The translations under genes and the position numbers were made by a program. The notes under the pieces are model-generated. The model saw nothing but the letters and a program-made list of their open reading frames with translations. It did no database searches and had not been told where the DNA came from. 34,040 nt of DNA. It comes from Candidatus Levyibacteriota bacterium (GTDB taxonomy: Bacteria; Patescibacteriota; Microgenomatia; Levybacterales; UBA12049). Location of the stretch: the NCBI GenBank assembly GCA_030651475.1, contig JAUSEW010000028.1, positions 1 to 34,040 of the forward strand, written 5' to 3'. Shown here in pieces: positions 16,490 to 24,220 of this stretch (position 1 is the stretch's first letter; every line of letters begins with the position of its first letter).

Positions 16490-16951
16490 CTATAGGCATC
16501 TTTTCCCTAAAGTAGGAATTATTTCTGATAGGTCAATTATGTCTTGTGGATTTACGGGAGGTAATCCGCGTCCTTTACGTACCTTATCGTCAATAACAAA
16601 GTGTTTATCTTTGCCAACCTTAAAAAGCCTTATACCGACTAGCTCCTTATGTTCTATCCTAAAAATCATATATTCTTCAGCCCTATTTTTTTCTGCTTGC
16701 TGTACACAATGAGTTATCTCTAAAATTATCTCTTCGCCTTTATATCCGATTTGATTGGAAATCTTTATCCCGTCCCAGCCTCCAAGATTTATTCTTAAAT
16801 CACTTCTTTGACGAAATCTTTTCAGGAAATTTAACGTTTCATCCCACAATGTTGGCAACACATCTCCTGCTAGTTTAGAAACATAGGCCTCCTTATCAGA
16901 TACCCTACGTTGCTCCAATACTCTTTCTAGAGCCTCTATTCTTTCCACCAT
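16490..16951 (-). CDS. Hypothetical protein inserted between mreB and mreC
   Basis: ORF (153 aa from MVERIEALERVL; ORF track extends to 16993). TTGACT-17-TACAAT promoter places the start downstream of 16993. Confidence 0.6.
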   Translation of the reverse strand: MVERIEALERVLEQRRVSDKEAYVSKLAGDVLPTLWDETLNFLKRFRQRSDLRINLGGWDGIKISNQIGYKGEEIILEITHCVQQAEKNRAEEYMIFRIEHKELVGIRLFKVGKDKHFVIDDKVRKGRGLPPVNPQDIIDLSEIIPTLGKRCL

Positions 16952-17002
16952 AATAGCTGGTTGGATTGTAGATAAAGGATAAATAAAAGTCAAGAGGTAA
17001 AA

Positions 17003-18136
17003 CTATTTTAGTCCCCCGACGACTTTGACGCGCTGGAGCAAAGAGTCGTTTTCCAAAACTTTCCCAATTCCCCGAATTACAGATGTCAGCGGATCATTGG
17101 CTATAATAACCGGAATGCGTGTTCTTTCTACGATCAAGTGATCTATTCCCGACAGAAGCGCTCCTCCTCCTGTTAGTAATATCCCGTGCTCCAAAATATC
17201 ACTTGTTAATTCGGGAGGCGCTTCCTGCAATGTATCCGCAATTGCTTCTATTATTTCGGAGAAAACAGGCGCTAACGCTTCTCTGACTTCTACTTCTGTA
17301 ATTCTCAAACTTTTTGGCAATCCTGTTTCTATGTCTCGTCCTCTAACAACTGCCATTCTGTTCCTTGGGCTTGCTTTTTCTTCTTTTGCTTCTAGACCTT
17401 GTTCTGGATTGGAGGCATTAATTTTTAAGCTTGGAATTTTTGTTTTGAGGCTTCGTTCGAATGCGCTTCCTATTGTAATTTTTAAATCCTCTGCTGTTCT
17501 CTCTCCCAAAACCAAACCGTGTCTTAATCTTATGTAATGAATTAGCGCATTGTCCATATCGTCTCCGGCGATTTTAAGCGTTTTGCTCACAACAATTCCG
17601 CCCAAAGAAATAATTGCGATTTCCGATGTTCCTCCGCCGATATCAACCACCATTACTCCTTTTGACTGGAAAACTGAAACATTTTCTCCGATTGCCGCTG
17701 CCATTGGCTCTTCTATAAGGAATGCTTCTCTGGCTCCGGCAGAAAGCGCTGCTTCCCAAACTGCCCGGCGCTCAACTTCCGTAACAGAAGAAGGAATGCC
17801 GATAACCACTTTCGGCCTTGACCAAGCTACGGGAACTACACCTCCAAACTCATGAACTTTCTGAATATAATGAGAAATCATAGCGGTTGTAGCGTCAAAA
17901 TCCGAAATAACTCCGCCTCTTAAAGGTCTTACGGTTATTATTGACGCTGGAGTTTTCCCAACCATTTTTTTGGCTTCGGTTCCGATAGCAATAATTTTTT
18001 TGGTTTTTTTGTGCATTGCCACCACCGAAGGCTCTCTTATGACAATCCCCTTTCCCTTCACCCAAACAAGACTATTCGCAGTCCCCAAATCAATACCGAT
18101 GTCATGGCTGAACAAACTAAATAACTTATCGAACAT
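17003..18136 (-). CDS. mreB: Rod shape-determining protein MreB
   Basis: DIGIDLGTANSLVWVKGKGIVIREPSVVA, VVDIGGGTSEIAIISLGGIVVS, LLTGGGALLSGIDHLI. Confidence 0.97.
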   Translation of the reverse strand: MFDKLFSLFSHDIGIDLGTANSLVWVKGKGIVIREPSVVAMHKKTKKIIAIGTEAKKMVGKTPASIITVRPLRGGVISDFDATTAMISHYIQKVHEFGGVVPVAWSRPKVVIGIPSSVTEVERRAVWEAALSAGAREAFLIEEPMAAAIGENVSVFQSKGVMVVDIGGGTSEIAIISLGGIVVSKTLKIAGDDMDNALIHYIRLRHGLVLGERTAEDLKITIGSAFERSLKTKIPSLKINASNPEQGLEAKEEKASPRNRMAVVRGRDIETGLPKSLRITEVEVREALAPVFSEIIEAIADTLQEAPPELTSDILEHGILLTGGGALLSGIDHLIVERTRIPVIIANDPLTSVIRGIGKVLENDSLLQRVKVVGGLK

Positions 18137-18253
18137 ATAATTTTAAATTTTCAATTTTTAATTTTCATTGAATTTTCAAAGTTAAATTTTTAAACATTTA
18201 GATTTCATTGCAAATTTTAAATTTCAAATTGAAAATTAGTTTCATCATATCAC

Positions 18254-18274
18254 CTTGCCCAAACTTTTCCAATA
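18254..18274. repeat. Direct repeat left copy flanking the 18326-18943 ORF
   Basis: cttgcccaaacttttccaata, identical to 18955-18975. Confidence 0.85.
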
Positions 18275-18325
18275 GCGGTATGCTATTGACAAATATATGA
18301 ATCTATGAAAAAATAATTCTATATT

Positions 18326-18943
18326 ATGCCAGAACAACCACCATCGCCTGGAGCAAACGCAATTTCCTCAGAAGCTGTAGCAGAAGCGCAGAAACAAACC
18401 GAATCTTCTTTTATCCAATTGATGAATCGAATGGAAGCAAGCATCCCCACAAACGGAGATTTCTTTATAAAACTGGGACAAAGAGAAGATGGTAGCCGAG
18501 TGCTGATTCTTAGAGAAGGAAGAAAAAGAACTGAGACTGATTCTGATTATATAGCAATAACCAGATTTGGACCAAAAAAAGTAATTCTGTCGACTTCTGA
18601 CTTCTCAACCGATTCGGCGGGGTTAAAGAAAATAAATGGGGAACTCAATATTTACACTAGAGATCGCGCTGAAAACCTTGAATTATCAGTTGCCGTACCT
18701 AAACTAAGCTTATCTCGTGCTGTGGCACTCCACCCAATCACTAGTGATGAGGATAAAAAATTCGTCAAAGAAGCAATGTCCAATAGCATAAAAGTGGCTA
18801 AAGAAACAAGCCAAACGGTAAAAAATAAGGCAGCTTTGGAGGCAGAACAACGAGATCAAGCCATAGCAAAAGAATTATTAGATTTGTTTCCTGCATCTAT
18901 TCAAGCGCCTCAAGCATCTACCAACACAAGTCCAGCCGCATAA
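18326..18943 (+). CDS. Hypothetical protein (205 aa)
   Basis: ORF flanked by 21 bp direct repeats; no recognised family. Confidence 0.6.
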   Translation: MPEQPPSPGANAISSEAVAEAQKQTESSFIQLMNRMEASIPTNGDFFIKLGQREDGSRVLILREGRKRTETDSDYIAITRFGPKKVILSTSDFSTDSAGLKKINGELNIYTRDRAENLELSVAVPKLSLSRAVALHPITSDEDKKFVKEAMSNSIKVAKETSQTVKNKAALEAEQRDQAIAKELLDLFPASIQAPQASTNTSPAA

Positions 18944-18954
18944 ATTGCCCCTCT

Positions 18955-18975
18955 CTTGCCCAAACTTTTCCAATA
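18955..18975. repeat. Direct repeat right copy
   Basis: cttgcccaaacttttccaata; the homology continues as TATGCTA... ATAATTCTA... before the next ATG. Confidence 0.85.
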
Positions 18976-19004
18976 TGCTACATTAAAATAATTCTAACTC
19001 TATA

Positions 19005-21386
19005 ATGGCAATTTTTAGGCTTTGCAACAAAATCATCGAGTATTCATTCTATGCCCTCTTCCTATTGGTTCCTCTTGCATTTACAAGCGTCACCTCGGAA
19101 CTTTTTGAATTCAATAAAATGTGGCTCACTTTTATATTAACTATTCTCATTTTAGCTTCTTGGACTACGAAAATGATTCTCCAAAAACGAATCTCCATAC
19201 AAAAAACTCCCTTGGACATACCCATTCTTTTATTTCTGCTTTCCCAAATTATCTCAACTATTTTTTCTCTTGACAGCCATACTTCTTTGTGGGGATATTA
19301 TTCAAGATTTAACGGCGGCCTACTCTCTATTTTTTCCTATATCTCCCTTTACTACGCATTTGTAAGTAATTTTGAAGGCATGCAAACGTCGGGTGGCAGA
19401 AGCGGAAAGGTTCCCGACAGCGCGCATCTCGACGAACGTCGAGGAGCACTGGCGGGAGGGAAACTTCTGACAGGACCCGATTTAACTTTATCAAAAATGG
19501 TAAAACGCGCTTTGTATTTAAGTCTTGCTTCCGGAGTTATTGTTGCTTTATGGGGGTTACCTTCACACTTCGGTTTTGATCCGACTTGTCTTATCTTCAG
19601 AGGAAACTTCGATGTTTCCTGCTGGACCAATGATTTCCAGCCCAAAATTAGAATTTTCTCAACTCTGGGACAGCCCAACTGGATGGCAGCCTACATGGCA
19701 ATTTTAATACCGATAACTTTGGCTTTGGCAATTAAAAAATCCAAATGGTTTCTGGTACTTTTTGCTTTATTCTTCCTTGATCTTTTATATACACGTTCCC
19801 AATCCGGATTTTTGGGACTTGTTGGAGAACTTTTAGTATTTGTAGCTTTATATTTCCTAATAGAAAAAGGCGTAAAAAAGACATCTCTGAAACTTTTACT
19901 GCCAAGCGCAATTATTTTTTTAATTATAGTATTTTTTGTGGGCACACCTATTGGACAACTTAATCTCTTAACTTTCTCTAGTATTCAAAGCAGAATTTCA
20001 TCTTCCAATACTAAACAGGTTCAAAAACCAACTCCTGTATCCCATTCGGGTCTGAGCCCCTCAGGGTCGAAGACTTCTGGCCCCTCTTTGGAAAATAATA
20101 TTACCGGTTCGCAGGAAATCCGATCGATTGTCTGGAAAGGAGCTTTGGATATCTGGAAACATAATCCCATATTTGGGACAGGAGTTGAAACTTTTGCTTT
20201 CGCTTATTACCAATACCGTCCGGCCAGCCACAATCTTACTTCCGAATGGAATTTTCTTTACAATAAAGCACACAATGAATACCTCAATTATCTGGCAACA
20301 ACCGGAATTTTCGGGCTGGGCACTTATCTTTTTATCATTGGCTACTTCCTCACGATTGTCATCCTGAATTTATTTCAGGATCTAAAATCTTCAAAGACGG
20401 AGATGCTGAAACTAGTTCAGCATGACACAAATAAAATTTTAATTACTGCCCTTCTCGCAGGCTACGTTTCAATACTGGTTACCAACTTTTTCGGTTTTTC
20501 TGTTGTTATAGTCAATATTTACCTTTTCCTGATTCCTGCCTTTGTTTTTGTTCTGGCAGAAATGCTCAAACCGGAACAAGAATTTATCTTCCCAAGAAGT
20601 GAATCAAGAATTAGGAATTATGAATTAAGGGTCAGCAAAATATCCTTATATCAATGGACGTTTATTCTCTTCATAATTCTTGCTTCTTCATTCATGATTC
20701 TAAATTTGTTTAGATTCTGGCAGGCTGATGTTTCCTATGCTTACGGATCCAATCTTGACAGAGCCGGCAACTTCCAGCAAGCCTATCCTTATCTTCACGA
20801 CGCGGTTTCGAAACGATCGGATGAACCGGTTTTCAGCGATGAGATGTCTATAAATGACGCTGTTTTAGCAGCAGAGCTTTTGTCCCAAAACAAACCCGAG
20901 CAGGCATCGCAGACCGCCCAACTCGCAGCTTCTTTGGCTCAAGAAGCAATATTAACGAGCAACCAAATTGTCGCCAGCCACCCCAACAATGTAGTTTTCT
21001 GGAAAAGCAGAGTCAGAATATTTTATACCCTTGCACAAATTGACAGCCGATATCTTCCGTCTGCGCTTGACGCAATAAAAGAAGCCCAAAAACTTGCCCC
21101 AACCGATGCAAATATATCTTACAATTTAGGAGTTTTATACGGACAAAATGGCGATTTGGACAAAGGCATAGAGGTTTTGCAAAATACTATAAAATTAAGG
21201 CCAGCTTACAGAGATGCGTATTATGCACTGGGGCTTTTTTACCATCAAAAGGCGCTTGACAAAAACGGAAAAGTTATTGATTTTGAGCTTCAAAACAAAG
21301 CGATTAAGCAAATGAAATATATTTTAGATAAACTTTTGCCAAACGACGCTTCGGCCAAACAAGCCATAGATGCTTGGGAAAGATAA
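19005..21386 (+). CDS. O-antigen ligase/polymerase-like (Wzy_C) membrane protein with C-terminal TPR repeats
   Basis: Multi-TM; LGQPNWMAAYMAILIPI, HNEYLNYLATTGIFGLGTYLF; TPR segment NISYNLGVLYGQNGDLDKGIEVLQNTIKLRPAYRDAYYALG. Confidence 0.88.
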   Translation: MAIFRLCNKIIEYSFYALFLLVPLAFTSVTSELFEFNKMWLTFILTILILASWTTKMILQKRISIQKTPLDIPILLFLLSQIISTIFSLDSHTSLWGYYSRFNGGLLSIFSYISLYYAFVSNFEGMQTSGGRSGKVPDSAHLDERRGALAGGKLLTGPDLTLSKMVKRALYLSLASGVIVALWGLPSHFGFDPTCLIFRGNFDVSCWTNDFQPKIRIFSTLGQPNWMAAYMAILIPITLALAIKKSKWFLVLFALFFLDLLYTRSQSGFLGLVGELLVFVALYFLIEKGVKKTSLKLLLPSAIIFLIIVFFVGTPIGQLNLLTFSSIQSRISSSNTKQVQKPTPVSHSGLSPSGSKTSGPSLENNITGSQEIRSIVWKGALDIWKHNPIFGTGVETFAFAYYQYRPASHNLTSEWNFLYNKAHNEYLNYLATTGIFGLGTYLFIIGYFLTIVILNLFQDLKSSKTEMLKLVQHDTNKILITALLAGYVSILVTNFFGFSVVIVNIYLFLIPAFVFVLAEMLKPEQEFIFPRSESRIRNYELRVSKISLYQWTFILFIILASSFMILNLFRFWQADVSYAYGSNLDRAGNFQQAYPYLHDAVSKRSDEPVFSDEMSINDAVLAAELLSQNKPEQASQTAQLAASLAQEAILTSNQIVASHPNNVVFWKSRVRIFYTLAQIDSRYLPSALDAIKEAQKLAPTDANISYNLGVLYGQNGDLDKGIEVLQNTIKLRPAYRDAYYALGLFYHQKALDKNGKVIDFELQNKAIKQMKYILDKLLPNDASAKQAIDAWER
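19382..19490. repeat. GC-rich hairpin repeat inserted in frame
   Basis: Contains CTCGACGAACGTCGAG; translated QTSGGRSGKVPDSAHLDERRGALAGGKLLTGPDL; compositionally foreign to the AT-rich host gene. Confidence 0.6.
20050..20074. repeat. Hairpin repeat inserted in frame
   Basis: GTCTGAGCCCCTCAGGGTCGAAGAC. Confidence 0.5.
20358..20426. repeat. Double-hairpin REP-like element inserted in frame
   Basis: GTCATCCTGAATTTATTTCAGGATCT...AGATGCTGAAACTAGTTCAGCATGAC; encodes VILNLFQDLKSSKTEMLKLVQHDT. Confidence 0.85.
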
Positions 21387-21389
21387 GAT

Positions 21390-22085
21390 ATGATTATTCC
21401 GGAAAAATATGTCTATATAGTCGCAGACCTCATTTTCCTTGTTATCTGGATTATTCTTTATTTGCACCGGAAAGATTTAAGAAAAGAAATGTTGGTTATG
21501 AGCCTGATAATCGGCATTATAGGTATTCCGGGTGAATACTTTTTATGGATTAAAGACTGGTGGAGGCCTCAAACAATTACAGGAACAGCAGTTGGAATTG
21601 AAGATTTTCTGTTGGGTTTTACTAATGGTGGCATTGCTGCTGTCTTATACGAAGAAATTTTCAGAAGAAGACTTTATGCGAGAACACATATTAAGCATAA
21701 TTTAGGAGGCATTTCTTTACTAACTCTCTTTTTCTTTATCCTTCTTACGCTATTCTGGGGACTTAATCTAACTTCGGCTCTATCAACTTTTATTGCCCTT
21801 ATCGTCATGGATGTTGTTTTGTTTTCCTTACGGAAAGATCTGCTTGTTAGCTCTTTATTAACCGGTATGCTAATGGTGCTCGTAACTTCTCCTCTTTATT
21901 ATTTCGGAATGATTTTCTCGCCAGGGTACATAGAAAAAACGTGGATGCTCCAAAACTTAAGCGGAATAGTTATTACGGGAATTCCTATTGAGGATATTAT
22001 TTTTTACTTTTTACTTGGGCTTACTGCCGCTCCGCTTTATGAATTTTGGCAAAATGAGCGGTTGAGGAAAATGTCAAAAAAGTAA
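21390..22085 (+). CDS. Lycopene-cyclase-domain-like membrane protein
   Basis: Multi-TM with GIPIEDIIFYFLLGLTAAPLYEFW. Confidence 0.5.
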   Translation: MIIPEKYVYIVADLIFLVIWIILYLHRKDLRKEMLVMSLIIGIIGIPGEYFLWIKDWWRPQTITGTAVGIEDFLLGFTNGGIAAVLYEEIFRRRLYARTHIKHNLGGISLLTLFFFILLTLFWGLNLTSALSTFIALIVMDVVLFSLRKDLLVSSLLTGMLMVLVTSPLYYFGMIFSPGYIEKTWMLQNLSGIVITGIPIEDIIFYFLLGLTAAPLYEFWQNERLRKMSKK

Positions 22086-22106
22086 AACCTGTGATATAAT
22101 AGCCTC

Positions 22107-22655
22107 GTGTTAAATATTATTACTGCTCCAAATCCGGTTCTTTCTCAATCTGCAAAGCAGATTCCTGAAGTAAACTTAAATATTTTAAAACTGATTGAGG
22201 AAATGGAAGAAACCTTACTGACGGCAAAAGATCCGCAAGGAGTTGGCCTAGCAGCTCCGCAGATAGACAAGTCTTTGCAGATTTTCCTTGCAAAACCCAC
22301 ACCCAAATCTTCCACTTTAGTCTTCATCAACCCCAAAATAGTATCAAGTATCAACGCTCCTATACAAAATACAAAATACAAAATACAAAATACAAAGTTA
22401 GAGGGTTGTCTTTCTCTTCCTAACATTTGGGGGGAAGTAAACCGTTTGCCTCAAATTACCCTTTCCTATATGGACACTCGTGGAGCTTCGCACAAACGGA
22501 CTTTTAAAGGATTTATTGCTACTATTATCCAGCACGAAACTGATCATTTGAATGGAATTCTTTTCCCAAAAAGAGTTTTAGAGCAAAAAGGCAAGCTTTA
22601 CAAATCAAGAAAAAATAAAAAAGGCGAAGACGTTTTCGAGGAAATAGAATTATAA
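22107..22655 (+). CDS. def: Peptide deformylase (GTG start)
   Basis: GVGLAAPQID, EGCLSLP, QHETDHLNGILF; TATAAT 6 nt before the GTG. Confidence 0.96.
   Translation: MLNIITAPNPVLSQSAKQIPEVNLNILKLIEEMEETLLTAKDPQGVGLAAPQIDKSLQIFLAKPTPKSSTLVFINPKIVSSINAPIQNTKYKIQNTKLEGCLSLPNIWGEVNRLPQITLSYMDTRGASHKRTFKGFIATIIQHETDHLNGILFPKRVLEQKGKLYKSRKNKKGEDVFEEIEL
22363..22397. repeat. Heptamer tandem repeat (TACAAAA) in def
   Basis: Four perfect TACAAAA units plus TACAAAG; encodes IQNTKYKIQNTK just before EGCLSLP. Confidence 0.95.
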
Positions 22656-23557
22656 TGAAAGTGGTTTTTTTTGGAAGTTCAAAATATGTTATCCCGATAA
22701 TTGAAACTCTTAAAAGAGATTTTGATCTTGTTTTAGTCGTAACTACGGAACAAAAGCAGGCTGATCGAATCCCCTCTTATTGTTTATCTCACAAAATTCC
22801 CTACGTATCTACCTCTAATTTTAGCAACCAAAATACAAAATACAAAATACAAAATACAAAATCGCCCCTAGCGATTCTCGCAGACTTCGGACTAATAATT
22901 CCGCAAGAGATTCTAAACTTTTTTCCCAAAGGCATAATCAATATTCACCCGTCGCTTTTGCCCAAATACCGAGGACCGACTCCCGTACAAAATGCAATTC
23001 TAAATGGCGACAAAAAAACAGGGGTAACGATTATAAAGTTAGATAATAAAGTTGACCATGGCCCAATTTTTACTCAAAAAGAGATAACCATTTCTCCTTC
23101 CGATAATGCCCAAACTCTTTATGAGAAGCTGTTCAAAATCGGCGCAGAGCTGCTGCATCAAAATCTAAATAAATATATCAAAGGAGAGATAAAGCTATCA
23201 GAACAAAACCACTCAAAAGCTACTTTCACCAAACTCTTAACCCGCAAAGACGGTTTTGTTGATTTATCTTCATTGAAAATTGTCCCGCGAATCGGGATCC
23301 CGTCGCGCGGGAAAAATTGTAAATTGAAAATTGCCCGTATGGTTCGGGCTTATTATCCCTGGCCTGGAGTTTGGTTTAAAATCGTATTGAACGATTCGGA
23401 AAAAATCGTTAAGCTGTTGCCTAATTACCTAAAATCCCAATATCCTAATAGCCCAATTTTAATCCAGGTCGAAGGCAAAAAACCCATGTCTTACAAAGAC
23501 TTCGCCAACGGCTACCTAGCCACTAAAGAAATTCTTGAGGGTATTATTACGATATAA
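22655..23557 (+). CDS. fmt: Methionyl-tRNA formyltransferase
   Basis: MKVVFFGSSKYVIPIIETL, LADFGLIIPQEILNFFPKGIINIHPSLLPKYRGPTPVQ, GVTIIKLDNKVDHGPI; starts on the def stop (TAATG). Confidence 0.95.
   Translation: MKVVFFGSSKYVIPIIETLKRDFDLVLVVTTEQKQADRIPSYCLSHKIPYVSTSNFSNQNTKYKIQNTKSPLAILADFGLIIPQEILNFFPKGIINIHPSLLPKYRGPTPVQNAILNGDKKTGVTIIKLDNKVDHGPIFTQKEITISPSDNAQTLYEKLFKIGAELLHQNLNKYIKGEIKLSEQNHSKATFTKLLTRKDGFVDLSSLKIVPRIGIPSRGKNCKLKIARMVRAYYPWPGVWFKIVLNDSEKIVKLLPNYLKSQYPNSPILIQVEGKKPMSYKDFANGYLATKEILEGIITI
22834..22861. repeat. Heptamer tandem repeat (TACAAAA) in fmt
   Basis: Four perfect TACAAAA units; encodes QNTKYKIQNTK. Confidence 0.95.
23283..23312. repeat. Hairpin repeat inserted in frame in fmt
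   Basis: TCCCGCG-AATCGGGATCCCGTCG-CGCGGGA (nested palindrome), encoding VPRIGIPSRGK. Confidence 0.7.
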
Positions 23558-23565
23558 CTCTACTT

Positions 23566-24144
23566 CTACCGAGGAACTACTTTTGACGCAGAAGACACAT
23601 AATGTCCCTTAGCTACAATAATAAGATCCAAAAGTTGATTTAGTTCTTTTTCGTCTGGATGGATAAATTTCTCTACCCTTCGCTCGTTTAAACGGCGCTG
23701 GTATTTGCTCATCAATATGTCTGACTGAGCAGGATGCCTGTCTATTTTATCTAAGATTTTTGCATCAGGTAACTCAATACTTTTACTTACTTTAATTACT
23801 TCATCGGGAGAAAAATAATACGCCTCATCGCCTACAAGAGACATTGGACATTCTTCTTTGTCTCTAGCCTCTGCAACTACAGCAATCATTAAATCTATAT
23901 TGGATTTACCTATTTTCTGCAATCCTGCCCTTCTTGAGGATTCTTTATCATATATAAATACGTGTTTTCTTGATAACGGTTCTTCCAAAACAAGCATGCC
24001 CGATTCCCTTGCTTCCCTCCCTCTCTCCATTGCTTTTATCCATACCTTACGAGCAATAATCATTGCGTTCTTTTTCTCTTGTTCTGAAAACGGTTTTCTC
24101 TCGGCCGCCGCTTGTTCTAAAAATTCCTCTATTGGTTCTGCCAT
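23566..24144 (-). CDS. Hypothetical protein (192 aa)
   Basis: ORF with TTGACA promoter (CTCTTGACAAGGGAG) upstream; no known family. Confidence 0.6.
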   Translation of the reverse strand: MAEPIEEFLEQAAAERKPFSEQEKKNAMIIARKVWIKAMERGREARESGMLVLEEPLSRKHVFIYDKESSRRAGLQKIGKSNIDLMIAVVAEARDKEECPMSLVGDEAYYFSPDEVIKVSKSIELPDAKILDKIDRHPAQSDILMSKYQRRLNERRVEKFIHPDEKELNQLLDLIIVAKGHYVSSASKVVPR

Positions 24145-24220
24145 ACAATTATAGACTTAGACTAAACCTTGCTATCTCCCTTGTCAAGAGAATATCACAA
24201 ATAATATAATATCGCAAACT

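Noticed and set aside
22363-22861. Clustered TACAAAA repeats as a CRISPR-like array
   Set aside because: Contiguous heptamers without spacers inside def and fmt; no CRISPR array or cas operon seen in the window.
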